Shown one piece after another: positions 15,562 to 23,601 of a stretch of 32,701 bases of DNA. The position numbers were made by a program, and so were the translations under genes. Source of the stretch: Gemmatimonadota bacterium (GTDB lineage Bacteria; Gemmatimonadota; Gemmatimonadetes; Gemmatimonadales; Gemmatimonadaceae); NCBI GenBank assembly GCA_031127085.1, contig JARIEY010000013.1, positions 1 through 32,701 on the forward strand. The letters run 5' to 3'. Under the pieces are notes generated by a model. That model ran no database searches. It was not told the origin of the DNA and saw only the letters and a program-made list of their open reading frames with translations. Within the stretch, counting starts at the first letter, position 1. Every line of letters begins with the position of its first letter.

Positions 15562-15905
15562 TCGCTGCTCTTGGACGGCGCCGGAGCGAGCGCGGCCGCG
15601 GGCTTGGCCGCGGGCTTGGCCTCTGACTTCGGCGCATCGCTCTTGGGCGCATCGCTCGCACTCGCGCTCCCCTCGCTCTTCGCGTTGCTCGAGCTCGGAG
15701 CCGTCGACGACTTCTTGCCATCCTTGCCGTAGTCCGTGATGTAGAAGCCGGACCCCTTGAACAACAAGCCGCCACCGGCCGACACACGGCGCTCACCGCG
15801 CTCGCCGCAGGTGGGACAGGGCAGTTCCGACTTCGCGGCGCTCATCTTGAGGACAAACTCCTCGAAGTCGTGGCCGTTGGAGCAGCGGTACTCGTACGTG
15901 GGCAT
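15558..15905 (-). CDS. FmdB-family zinc-ribbon regulatory-like protein
   Basis: 115 residues. The N-terminal 45 residues are the FmdB-type putative zinc ribbon: MPTYEYRCSNGHDFEEF then LPCPTCGERGERR. Ligands visible are Cys8, Cys30 and Cys33; the second Cys of the usual first CxxC is absent and His12 may replace it. After a GLLFKGSGFYITDYG segment, typical of the family, the C-terminal 45 residues are a low-complexity Ser/Ala/Lys/Pro tail with repeated DAPKS and KPAA units, likely disordered. Function of the family is not established. It starts at ATG 15905 with no clear Shine-Dalgarno and overlaps argS by ATGA. Confidence 0.87.
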   Translation of the reverse strand: MPTYEYRCSNGHDFEEFVLKMSAAKSELPCPTCGERGERRVSAGGGLLFKGSGFYITDYGKDGKKSSTAPSSSNAKSEGSASASDAPKSDAPKSEAKPAAKPAAALAPAPSKSSE

Positions 15906-15961
15906 GGCGGGCGGGGGCTAAAGTGCGACAGCCAACCAATTTAGCACGACGATTGAGTATA

Positions 15962-16018
15962 TGGAATCCGGATCAGGATCAATGGTCGCGATCGAGGACG
16001 GCGATTTGCGATTGTGGG
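15962..16018. repeat. AATCCGGAT-type intergenic element, partial copy
   Basis: Begins with GGAATCCGGATCAGGATC (AATCCGGAT at 15965-15973), then GATC/GCGATT-rich sequence. It resembles one end of the larger inverted-repeat elements at 17160-17290 and 23455-23600, but a matching second end was not found. It occupies most of the 153-nt gap between the FmdB-type gene and the zinc-ribbon membrane gene. Confidence 0.5.
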
Positions 16019-16058
16019 GCACCCCGCGGCGCATCGCGCGTTGCCTAGTCGCGCCGAT

Positions 16059-17156
16059 TTACCGTTCCCCCGTCCCGTCGATTCGCTGCTTCAGGCGTGC
16101 CAACGCGGTGTCCACACTGGTTGATGTCAATGTGTCGGCGATTCGCGCCAACTCCTCCGCTTCCTTCCACGCGAACTCCAGGTCGATCAGTTCACCGGCC
16201 AGCAGTTCTCGTTCCCTCTGTTCGTGCAGCGCCATCTCGAGGGCGATGCGCGCCGACGCGGGCAGGCCGCCGAGCGTGCCCTCGTCCTTCCACGACTCGC
16301 CCCGCAGCATTCGGCCTCCGTGCGACTCCAGCAGTGCGCGCGGCAGGTCTCCTCCCCCCCGCTCGACCACGCGCTCGAGCAGTGTCACGGCGAGCTTCTC
16401 ATCCTGAAGGCGGCCCCCGGATCGATTGACTTTCGCCATCAGTTTGGGCAGAACGCGCGGCACATCCGCCCCCGCGTACCACGCCCGCTCGCGCCCAACC
16501 ACCGGCACCCGCAGCAGCAGGCCGGCCTTCTCCACGTCGTAGACCACGCGTCCATGCCGAGCGTGTTGGGTCTCGATGCGGACCGCGCCGGCTCCCGGTG
16601 TCCGTGCCTCGACGAGCGCCCGAGGCGACGCGTCGCGCGGCTTCTCGGGCTCAACCGTGTCGGGGGTCGGCAGGGCGATGCGTGTGGCGCGCTCGTAGCC
16701 ACGTTGCAGGAGTTGCCACATCCCGGTGAACGCGCCCACACTGATGCCCGCCGCCACGGCGCCTGTGTAAACGCTTCCGACGGCCACCAGCGCACCAGCC
16801 ACGAGCCAGCGGTACTGGCGTCGCCGCTGCGCCAACTGCTCGCCAAACCGCCACGCGGCCATCTCCGGACGCAGCGCGTTGCCCACGCGTACGAGTTCCA
16901 ATCCGTCCGCGAGGCCCGCGAGACCGATGTTGTCCGCACTCAGTCGCCGCCGCGTCGCTTCGAATAGCCGCTCACACTCCTCGATGGCCTCCCACCGCTC
17001 TTCGAGCGGCGACAGGTTCCAGCGCTTGCACGACGGGCAGATGACCCAAAAGCGACCGTTCGCCTCGTCGAACGCCAGCCGCTGTCCCACCGGGAAGTGC
17101 TCGATGCGCTCGTTGCGGCCGAGCGGCGCGTGGCAAAAAAGACAAGAGGAGTACAC
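16059..17156 (-). CDS. Unknown zinc-ribbon membrane protein
   Basis: 365 residues, not recognised. The N-terminus holds two CxxC pairs (Cys5/Cys8 in CLFC and Cys40/Cys43 in CPSC), a likely treble-clef or zinc-ribbon site. A charged helical segment (55-110) follows, then a hydrophobic stretch of one or two membrane helices (about 113-148). The C-terminal half is predicted cytosolic and rich in Glu/Arg/Leu helices (about 240-345). The start is GTG 17156, since Cys5/Cys8 must be included; no Shine-Dalgarno is visible because the upstream 140 nt is an inverted-repeat element. It is flanked by related repeats on both sides and may be a self-contained transcription unit. No function is suggested. 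Confidence 0.7.
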   Translation of the reverse strand: MYSSCLFCHAPLGRNERIEHFPVGQRLAFDEANGRFWVICPSCKRWNLSPLEERWEAIEECERLFEATRRRLSADNIGLAGLADGLELVRVGNALRPEMAAWRFGEQLAQRRRQYRWLVAGALVAVGSVYTGAVAAGISVGAFTGMWQLLQRGYERATRIALPTPDTVEPEKPRDASPRALVEARTPGAGAVRIETQHARHGRVVYDVEKAGLLLRVPVVGRERAWYAGADVPRVLPKLMAKVNRSGGRLQDEKLAVTLLERVVERGGGDLPRALLESHGGRMLRGESWKDEGTLGGLPASARIALEMALHEQRERELLAGELIDLEFAWKEAEELARIADTLTSTSVDTALARLKQRIDGTGER

Positions 17157-17159
17157 GGC

Positions 17160-17290
17160 GATTCAGAATCAAGAATCCGGATTACGATTGCGGACTACGA
17201 CCTCGGATCTCGACCGGCGACGCGGGCACGGCCATCGCAAGTCGCGTTCCGCACTCGTCATCCACAGTCGCAATCCGGATTCCCAATCCT
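17160..17290. repeat. Inverted-repeat element with AATCCGGATT ends
   Basis: Fills the gap between the mutase stop and the start of the zinc-ribbon membrane gene. The perfect 10-bp palindrome AATCCGGATT occurs at 17174-17183 and again at 17272-17281. Reading each end inward gives related sequence (GAATCCGGATTACGATTGCG against GAATCCGGATTGCGACTGTG), so the element has imperfect inverted ends about 100 nt apart. No open reading frame of its own. It looks like a small non-autonomous or REP-like element, but the type is unassigned. Confidence 0.65.
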
Positions 17291-17296
17291 CCATCG

Positions 17297-18862
17297 TCAC
17301 CGATACTTGCCCCACACCCGCTCCATCGTGTCGCTGATCTCGCCCACACTGGCACGGGCGCGCACGGCGTCGATGACGAGTGGCATCAGCGGCGTGCCTC
17401 CGGCGCGCACGGCGGACTCCAGCGTCTGCAGTGCCGCGGCCACCGTCGCCGCGTCGCGCGCGGTCTTGACCGCGGCGACCCGGGCACGCTGTTCTACTTC
17501 GAGCTGCGTGTAGTCCGGCGTGGGGATGACCGGCGGCGGCGCGCCGTCGCCGAACTTGTTGACGCCCACGACCACCGTCTTGCCGGACTCGACGCCTAGC
17601 TGGTACGCGTAGGCGCTCTGGCCAATTTCCTCCTGCATGAACCCGGCCTCGATCGCCTTGGCCGCGCCGCCAAGCGCCTCGACCTTCGCGAGGAGGTCGA
17701 CCGCGCGTGCCTCGAGTTCGGACGTCAACGACTCGACGTAGTACGAACCCGCCAGCGGGTCGACGGTCTGCGCGACGCCGCTCTCGTAGCCCACGATCTG
17801 CTGCGTGCGCAGCGCGAGCGTTGCCGCCGCCGCCGTGGGAAGCGCGAGCGCTTCGTCGTACCCGTTGGTGTGCAGCGACTGCGTACCGCCGAGCGTCGCG
17901 GCCAGCGTCTGCACGGCGACCCGCACCACGTTGTTGAGCGGCTGCTGCGCCGTCAGCGTGACGCCGCCGGTCTGCGTGTGAAACCGCATGCGGCAGCTGG
18001 CATCGTTCGCCCCGAACCGGTCGCGCATTAGCCGCGCCCAAAGCCGGCGCGCCGCGCGGAACTTGGCGACCTCCTCAAAGAGGTCGTTGTGGCAGGCGAA
18101 GAAGAAGGAGAGCCGCGGCGCAAAGGCATCGACCGCAAGGCCGGCATCCACCGCAGCCTGCACGTACGCCAGGGCGTTCGCGAACGTGAACGCCACCTCC
18201 TGCACGGCCGTTGCCCCGGCCTCGCGCATGTGGTAGCCCGAGATCGAAATGGGGTTCCACTGCGGCACCTCTTCGGCGCAGAACCGGAACGTCTCGGCGA
18301 TCAGCGCCAGCGACGGCTCCACCGGATACACGTAGGTGCCGCGCGCGACGTACTCCTTGAGGATGTCATTCTGAATGGTGCCGCTCAGCGCCGCGCGCGG
18401 CATGCCCCGCTCTTCGGCGACCACGATGTACATCGCCAGCAGCGTGGCGGCCGTGGCGTTGATCGTCATCGACGTGCTGATCCGATCGAGCGGCAGATCG
18501 GCCAGCAGCGCGTGCATGTCCTCCACCGTGTCGATGGCGACGCCCACGCGCCCGACCTCACCCATTGCGCGGGGGCTATCGCTGTCGATCCCCATCTGCG
18601 TGGGGAGGTCGAACGCCACGGAGAGCCCCGTCTGGCCGGCCTCGAGCAGCAACTTAAACCGCGCGTTCGTCTCGGCTGCCGTGCCGAACCCCGCATACTG
18701 GCGCATCGTCCAGAGTCGGCCCCGGTACATCGTCGGCTGCACGCCGCGCGTGAACGGGAACTGGCCCGGTTGGCCGAGCGCCTCGTGCGCGCCTTCAGGC
18801 AGGACGCCGGGACCGTACACCGGTGCGACCGGAATACCCGAGGGTGTGACGACCTCCGCCAT
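17297..18862 (-). CDS. Methylmalonyl-CoA mutase catalytic (large/alpha) subunit, B12-binding domain absent
   Basis: 521 residues forming the substrate-binding TIM barrel of an acyl-CoA mutase; it isomerises methylmalonyl-CoA and succinyl-CoA with adenosylcobalamin. Blocks: [103 protein letters not shown] and [19 protein letters not shown]. By alignment from memory, Tyr56, Arg174 and His211 match the residues that in the Propionibacterium enzyme bind substrate, favouring methylmalonyl-CoA over isobutyryl-CoA (Phe and Gln there). It ends where the catalytic domain ends, so the cobalamin domain must come from a separate gene not in this window. ATG 18862 directly follows the fbp stop (TAGATG). 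Confidence 0.9.
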   Translation of the reverse strand: MAEVVTPSGIPVAPVYGPGVLPEGAHEALGQPGQFPFTRGVQPTMYRGRLWTMRQYAGFGTAAETNARFKLLLEAGQTGLSVAFDLPTQMGIDSDSPRAMGEVGRVGVAIDTVEDMHALLADLPLDRISTSMTINATAATLLAMYIVVAEERGMPRAALSGTIQNDILKEYVARGTYVYPVEPSLALIAETFRFCAEEVPQWNPISISGYHMREAGATAVQEVAFTFANALAYVQAAVDAGLAVDAFAPRLSFFFACHNDLFEEVAKFRAARRLWARLMRDRFGANDASCRMRFHTQTGGVTLTAQQPLNNVVRVAVQTLAATLGGTQSLHTNGYDEALALPTAAAATLALRTQQIVGYESGVAQTVDPLAGSYYVESLTSELEARAVDLLAKVEALGGAAKAIEAGFMQEEIGQSAYAYQLGVESGKTVVVGVNKFGDGAPPPVIPTPDYTQLEVEQRARVAAVKTARDAATVAAALQTLESAVRAGGTPLMPLVIDAVRARASVGEISDTMERVWGKYR

Positions 18863-19879
18863 CTAGCGCTCCGCCTGCAGCATCGCCGCCGCCGTTTCCA
18901 CGTCAGCCTTGCTACCAAGGAAAAGCGGGGACCGCTGATGGAGTTCGGTGGGTACGACGTCCATCAGGCGCTGGCGCCCGTCACTGCAGGCACCGCCGGC
19001 CTGCTCTTGGATGAAAGCGAGCGGATTGCACTCGTACAGCAGCCGCAGCTTGCCATTGGGATTCTTGCTGTTGGCCGGGTACACGAAGATGCCGCCGCCC
19101 AGCAGGTTGCGATGGAAGTCGGCGACGAGCGACCCCACGTAGCGCACGTTCATGGGCTCACGCTGTGAGTCGAGCCCACGATACCGCCGCATCAGGGCGC
19201 GCACCGGCTCACTCCAGTACCGCTCGTACGAGTCGTTCACCGACAGGTACTTGCCCCGCTCCGGCGTGCGAATGTGCGGGTGGCTCAGCAGAAACTCGCC
19301 GATGGACGGATCGAGGGTGAACCCGTGCGCGCCGTGGCCGGTGGTGTAGACCATCATCGTGCTGGAGCCGTAGATGACATAGCCTGCCGCGACCTGCGTG
19401 AACCCGGGCTGGAGCATGTCCTCCACCGTCCCGTTCCCAGTCCCCGGGGTGATGCGACGCAGCACCGAGAAGATGGTGCCGACGGGCACGTTGACATCGA
19501 TGTTGGACGAGCCGTCGAGCGGATCGAAGAGCAACACGTACTTCCCGCACCGGAACTGCGGCGGGATGGCGATGATCCCCTCCTCCTCCTCCGACGCCAT
19601 CGCGCACAGGCGACCGCCGTGATCCATCGCCTTGGTGATGATCAGATTGGCGATCACATCGAGCTTCTGCTGGTGCTCCCCCTGCACGTTCTCCGAGCCG
19701 GCCGCGCCGAGGATGTCGATCAGCCCGGCGCGACGCACCTTGCTGCTGATCATCTTGGCGGCCACCGCGAGGTCGTACAGGATGCCCGACAGTTCCCCTG
19801 TGGCTTCCGGGAACTTGGCTTCCTGCTCGATGATGAAGCGGTCGATCGTGACGATCGAGGTGTCGGAGTGAAAAATCAT
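18863..19879 (-). CDS. fbp: Fructose-1,6-bisphosphatase, class I
   Basis: Hydrolyses fructose-1,6-bisphosphate in gluconeogenesis or pentose recycling. 338 residues, standard length. The metal site block FDPLDGSSNIDVNVPVGTIF and SEEEEG (Glu ligands) are intact, as are the sugar-phosphate contacts in VNDSYERYW, RYVGSLVADFHR and GGIFVYP, with KLRLLYECNPLAFIQEQAGG near the C-terminus. The start is ATG 19879. It is the first gene after an 80-nt gap from comEC, whose coding-strand sequence is pyrimidine-rich with a tandem repeat and no Shine-Dalgarno. The mutase gene follows immediately. Very secure. Confidence 0.97.
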   Translation of the reverse strand: MIFHSDTSIVTIDRFIIEQEAKFPEATGELSGILYDLAVAAKMISSKVRRAGLIDILGAAGSENVQGEHQQKLDVIANLIITKAMDHGGRLCAMASEEEEGIIAIPPQFRCGKYVLLFDPLDGSSNIDVNVPVGTIFSVLRRITPGTGNGTVEDMLQPGFTQVAAGYVIYGSSTMMVYTTGHGAHGFTLDPSIGEFLLSHPHIRTPERGKYLSVNDSYERYWSEPVRALMRRYRGLDSQREPMNVRYVGSLVADFHRNLLGGGIFVYPANSKNPNGKLRLLYECNPLAFIQEQAGGACSDGRQRLMDVVPTELHQRSPLFLGSKADVETAAAMLQAER

Positions 19880-19890
19880 AAGAGAAAGGG

Positions 19891-19927
19891 CAGAGAGACA
19901 ACAGAAAAACTACAGAGAAACAACAGA
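19891..19927. repeat. Tandem repeat in the fbp leader
   Basis: A 15-nt sequence of form CAGAGA(G/A)ACAACAGA appears at 19891-19905 and 19913-19927 with one mismatch, period 22. On the fbp coding strand it gives a U/C-rich leader (TCTGTTGT and similar), 11 nt from the ATG. The stretch 19880-19930 is clearly lower in GC than its surroundings. Confidence 0.6.
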
Positions 19928-19959
19928 GCACAACGGGCTGGGGGAAAGGTCGCCTCCGC

Positions 19960-21918
19960 CTACGGGAGGCGCCAGCGGACGCCGGCGGCCTGGATCGTCC
20001 AGCCAGCCCCATCGGTGGACGCCACCACGTGCCCCAACTGGTCGGTGCGCAGCACGGTCGCGCCACGTTCGCTGAGCCGGCGCATTACGTCCGGCGCGGG
20101 ATGTCCGTACACGTTGCGCGCGGCGACCGACACGAGCGCGGCGCGCGGCGCCACGGCGTCGAGGAGCGCCTCGGATGTCCCGGTATGGCTGCCGTGGTGC
20201 GACACCTTGAGCAGGTCGGCCCGCAGCACCGCGGGCGCGCGCGCCAGCATCCACTGTTCCTCGGCGAGGTCCGCGTCGCCGGTGAGCAGCACGGTGGCCC
20301 CGCGGTATTCCACGCGCACCACGGCGCAGGCCGCGTTGGGGTTCGTTTGCGCCGCCGTCCAACTGGGATCGGGCGCCACGACGCGAAACCGCACGCCGTC
20401 GATGTCGATCACCTCACCCGCCTGCGCGCGGCGCCAGGCGACGCCATAGTCGCGCGCGGTGGTGAGGGCGCGGAGATAGGTCGCGGTTGCGCTCGCAAAG
20501 CCGGGTTCGAGCATCGCGGGCGGGCGCATTGCCTCCAGCACCGTCGCGGCGCCGCCCGCGTGGTCGGCGTCCGGATGCGTGACCACCAGCATTGCCAACG
20601 GCCCGCCGCGCGCGCGCAGGTACGGCACAATCGTGGTGCGACCGGCATCGCGCTTCTCGTCACCGCGCCCGGCATCGAACAGCACCCACCGCCCGCGCGG
20701 CGTGCGCACCGCGATCGCATCGCCCTGTCCGACGTCGATCATATGCACCTCCAACCGACCGCTGGCCGGGGCAGGTGCGAAGGCGGCGACCGCCGTGGCC
20801 GCGAGCGCGACCATCGCCGCGCGCTCCCAGAAGTGACTCACGCACGCAGTGAGAATGGCGACGCATGCCACTCCGAGCGCCACGGCGGAGGCGAGCGATG
20901 GCGCGGCATGCAGCGTGGCGCCGGGCAACGACGCCCCAGCGAGCGCCACGAGATCGAACGCGCGCACCAGAGGCACCGAGGCCGCGGCGACGAGCAACGC
21001 GGCGGCCGGCCACCAGGCGAGCGCCAGCCCGAGAAAGAGGGTCGGCTGCAGCAGCGCGATGATGGGACCGGCCGCAATGTTGGCGAACGGTGCCACCAGA
21101 CTGACGCGCCCAAAATGCCAGGCGACCAGCGGCGCGGTCGCGAATGACGCAACCACACTGACCGTCAACTCACTGGCGATCGTGCGCCGCCACCCCTCGA
21201 GCGACGGCGGAAGCAGGCGCTCGGCGACCGCACGGCCCGCAATCAGGGCAGCGAAACCACTGACACTGAGCTGCCAGCCCAGGTCTACCGCGGTGCGCGG
21301 CTGGTAGAGCAGCGGCACTCCCCCGCCCCACGCCAGAGCCGCCCACGGTGACGTGTTGCGCTGCAACGCAAGCGACACCGCCTGTGCGGCGATCATCACG
21401 GCGCTGCGCACCGCGGGCGGCGGCGCCCCGATGACCAGTACGTACAGCAGGACGAGTGCGAGCCCGGCCCATCGCGCCGTTGCCGCTGGGAGGCGTGCCG
21501 CCTGCAGCAGCATGAGCATCGCGCCGGACACGATGGCAACGTGCAACCCGGATATGGAGAGCATATGCACGATGCCGGCGTCGGCATACCGGTCGCGCAC
21601 CTCCGGATCGAGCTCTCGCGTGTCGGCGATGAGCAGCGCGCGCACGAGCCCGGCGTCCTCGCCAAAGTGGCGGTCGATGGCCGCGCCGGCCCGCGCGCGC
21701 CACGGAGCGAGCGCGGCGGGCGGCTCGTACCGCGCTCGGCATTTGAACGGCAGTCGCTCATGCGCCAGGCACGCGCGGTCGAGCCGCGCGGCGTTCGCGC
21801 CGACGCCAACGCCGAGCGCCGCGATCAGCAGCAGCGCACCCCACGACAGGCGTCGCATCGCCAGCAACGCCACTGCCCCAAGCCCCAGCGCACTGCCCAG
21901 CACCGCCGCCGACGCCAC
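19960..21918 (-). CDS. comEC: ComEC/Rec2-type DNA uptake channel with metallo-beta-lactamase-like domain
   Basis: Inner-membrane channel for single-stranded DNA in natural transformation. At least 652 residues. The central competence domain is a series of membrane helices with MLSISGLHVAIVSGAMLML and GAPPPAVRSAVMIAAQAVSL. The C-terminal beta-lactamase-like domain begins at LEVHMIDVGQGDAIAVRT and has HPDADHAGG and LLKVSHHGSHTGTSEALLDA, with the metal-ligand residues present. The N-terminal OB-like domain is very short. The first in-frame start is GTG 21918, but the frame remains open to 21996 and encodes a further hydrophobic stretch (FIPLIAWAAAVYAGALIAGL), so the true start is probably about 25 codons upstream; see findings. 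The product is membrane bound, 80 nt before fbp. Confidence 0.92.
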   Translation of the reverse strand: MASAAVLGSALGLGAVALLAMRRLSWGALLLIAALGVGVGANAARLDRACLAHERLPFKCRARYEPPAALAPWRARAGAAIDRHFGEDAGLVRALLIADTRELDPEVRDRYADAGIVHMLSISGLHVAIVSGAMLMLLQAARLPAATARWAGLALVLLYVLVIGAPPPAVRSAVMIAAQAVSLALQRNTSPWAALAWGGGVPLLYQPRTAVDLGWQLSVSGFAALIAGRAVAERLLPPSLEGWRRTIASELTVSVVASFATAPLVAWHFGRVSLVAPFANIAAGPIIALLQPTLFLGLALAWWPAAALLVAAASVPLVRAFDLVALAGASLPGATLHAAPSLASAVALGVACVAILTACVSHFWERAAMVALAATAVAAFAPAPASGRLEVHMIDVGQGDAIAVRTPRGRWVLFDAGRGDEKRDAGRTTIVPYLRARGGPLAMLVVTHPDADHAGGAATVLEAMRPPAMLEPGFASATATYLRALTTARDYGVAWRRAQAGEVIDIDGVRFRVVAPDPSWTAAQTNPNAACAVVRVEYRGATVLLTGDADLAEEQWMLARAPAVLRADLLKVSHHGSHTGTSEALLDAVAPRAALVSVAARNVYGHPAPDVMRRLSERGATVLRTDQLGHVVASTDGAGWTIQAAGVRWRLP

Positions 21919-22117
21919 GGTGTCTGCGGAAAGTCCGGCGATCAGTGCCCCGGCGTAGACCGCGGCGGCCCAGGCGATAAGCGGGATGAAGCGCCCTCAC
22001 GGTGCAGGTGCCCTATCCTGCCCTTGAGCGCCGCGCCCGCGTCACCGAAGTGTTGCCCGTATCACCGAAAACCCGCATCGGAGCCGACGGCGCGTCCAGT
22101 GTCCGGCGCGCCGCGAC

Positions 22118-23443
22118 CTACCCCGCGGTGGGCAACGGCGCGCGCTCGCGCACGATCTGCCCAGTGAACGTCGACCCAGTGGTCCCGGTGAGCTCGACGT
22201 GGTAGTACTGACCGATCATCGCCTTGTCACCCGGAATCAGGACCGTTTTGAAGTCGCGCGAGCGCGCCTGCAGCAACTCACCCTTGCGCGCTTCCTTTTC
22301 CACCAGCACCTCGCACCGTTCGCCGACGCGGCGGAAGTTGCGGTCGCGGCTGATGCCCCGCACGGTCGACAGCAGTTCATCAAAACGGGCGTCCACCACG
22401 TCGTCCGGCACGGTCATCTCCGCCGGCAACCGCGTCGCGGGAGTGCCCTCGCGCGCCGAGAACTTGAACATGAAGGCATCGTCGAACCCGATCGCCTTCA
22501 CCGCGCTGAGCGTCTCGTGGAAGTCCTCGTCCGTCTCGCCGGGGAAGCCGACGATGATGTCCGTCGTGAGCCCCAGGCCAGGAATGGCCGCGCGCAGCCG
22601 TGCCACGCAGTCGAAGTACTCCTCGCGCGTGTAGCGGCGCAGCATCCGTTTGAGTGTGCGGCTGCTCCCGCTCTGTATCGGCAGGTGCACGTGCTCACAG
22701 ACCGGACCGACCTCGGCCATTGCGGCGATCACCCGATCGCTGAAGTCGTTGGGATGCGGGCTGGTGAAGCGCAGCCGGCGCAGCCCGGGGACGGCACCCA
22801 CGGCGCGCAGCAGGTCCGCGAAGTCGCGCGCGCCGTCGTGGTAGGAGTTGACCGTCTGGCCAAGCAACACCACCTCGGTGAGCCCCTGCGCCACCACGGC
22901 GGACGTCTCGCGCACCACATCCTCGAGTTGGCGGCTTCGTTCGCTTCCGCGCGTGAACGGCACGATGCAATACGTGCAGCGGTAATCGCAGCCGCGTTGC
23001 ACCGGGATCCAGGCCTTCACCCCGTCAAAGCGGCTAGCCTGTACGTCCTCGTAGTGCTCCTCAAGGTCGAAGTCGGTGGCGATCATCCGCTCGCCCTTTC
23101 GTGCCCCCTCAATAAGCGCGGGCAGCGCGCGATATCCGTCCGGCCCGATCACCAGAGAAACTCGCGAGTCGGTCTCGAGCAGCCGCGGACCGAGCCGCTG
23201 CGCCATACACCCCGTCACGCCCAGCACCGCCCCCGGCTTGAGGAAGCGACGCAGCTCGCCCAGCCGTCCGATCACCCGCGTCTCCGCGTGCTCGCGAATG
23301 GCGCACGTGTTCAGCAGCACGACGTCCGCCCCCTCGGGGCCGCTCACCGATTCGTAGCCCTCGGCGGCCAGCTTACCGAGCATCAACTCGGAATCGCTGA
23401 CGTTCATTTGACAGCCGTAGGTTTCGATGAAGACAGAAGGCAC
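22118..23443 (-). CDS. miaB: tRNA-2-methylthio-N6-dimethylallyladenosine synthase
   Basis: Radical-SAM methylthiotransferase that adds a methylthio group to i6A37 in tRNAs reading UNN codons. 441 residues with the three expected parts. The N-terminal UPF0004 domain has cysteines in ETYGCQMNVSDSE, LLNTCAIREHAE and GVTGCMAQR, ligating the auxiliary cluster. The radical-SAM domain has RGCDYRCTYCIVPFTRG, with the CxxxCxxC cluster. The C-terminal TRAM domain is at about 370-435, ending near TGQIVRERAP. Start is GTG 23443, the only one giving the conserved N-terminus; no Shine-Dalgarno is seen. The gap after it to the likely comEC start (22001-22117) shows no gene or convincing terminator. It stands alone after an inverted-repeat element. 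Confidence 0.96.
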   Translation of the reverse strand: MPSVFIETYGCQMNVSDSELMLGKLAAEGYESVSGPEGADVVLLNTCAIREHAETRVIGRLGELRRFLKPGAVLGVTGCMAQRLGPRLLETDSRVSLVIGPDGYRALPALIEGARKGERMIATDFDLEEHYEDVQASRFDGVKAWIPVQRGCDYRCTYCIVPFTRGSERSRQLEDVVRETSAVVAQGLTEVVLLGQTVNSYHDGARDFADLLRAVGAVPGLRRLRFTSPHPNDFSDRVIAAMAEVGPVCEHVHLPIQSGSSRTLKRMLRRYTREEYFDCVARLRAAIPGLGLTTDIIVGFPGETDEDFHETLSAVKAIGFDDAFMFKFSAREGTPATRLPAEMTVPDDVVDARFDELLSTVRGISRDRNFRRVGERCEVLVEKEARKGELLQARSRDFKTVLIPGDKAMIGQYYHVELTGTTGSTFTGQIVRERAPLPTAG

Positions 23444-23454
23444 GTGGGGACGAT

Positions 23455-23600
23455 TGAAGATGGGGAATCCGGATCGCGATTCAGGATCGAGATTCGGGAT
23501 GACGACGGGCGATGAACGGCGAACGGGTGGACGCTTTCGTCGGAAGATCGCAGATCGCGATCATCGATCGCGATCCGATTCCCGATCCGGATTCCAAATC
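23455..23600. repeat. Inverted-repeat element of AATCCGGAT type, upstream of miaB
   Basis: Lies in the 158-nt gap between the response-regulator/kinase stop and the miaB start. One end carries GGGAATCCGGATCGCGATTC (AATCCGGAT at 23466-23474); the other is its imperfect inverse (ATCCGGATT at 23585-23593, followed by CCAAATCC). Inside are two copies of the palindrome GATCGCGATC (23553-23562 and 23566-23575). No coding potential of its own. Related to 17160-17290 and 15962-16018. Confidence 0.65.
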
Positions 23601-23601
23601 C

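Noticed and set aside
14212-15732. Plus-strand open frame of 506 codons
   Set aside because: Antisense to argS and the FmdB-type gene; composition is non-protein-like.
16018-16058. Rho-independent terminator after the zinc-ribbon membrane gene
   Set aside because: GC-rich inverted words exist (GGGGCACCCC), but the loop would be only two bases and there is no T-run.
21758-22000. Minus-strand open frame from GTG 22000 (80 codons)
   Set aside because: Reads out of frame across comEC; Arg/Gly-rich with no hydrophobic pattern. Its GTG is of interest only as the possible comEC start.
22001-22117. tRNA or small RNA between miaB and comEC
   Set aside because: No cloverleaf or conserved tRNA boxes could be drawn; nothing supportable was found.
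22199-23515. Plus-strand open frame of 438 codons
   Set aside because: Antisense to miaB, whose cysteine clusters and domains are intact.
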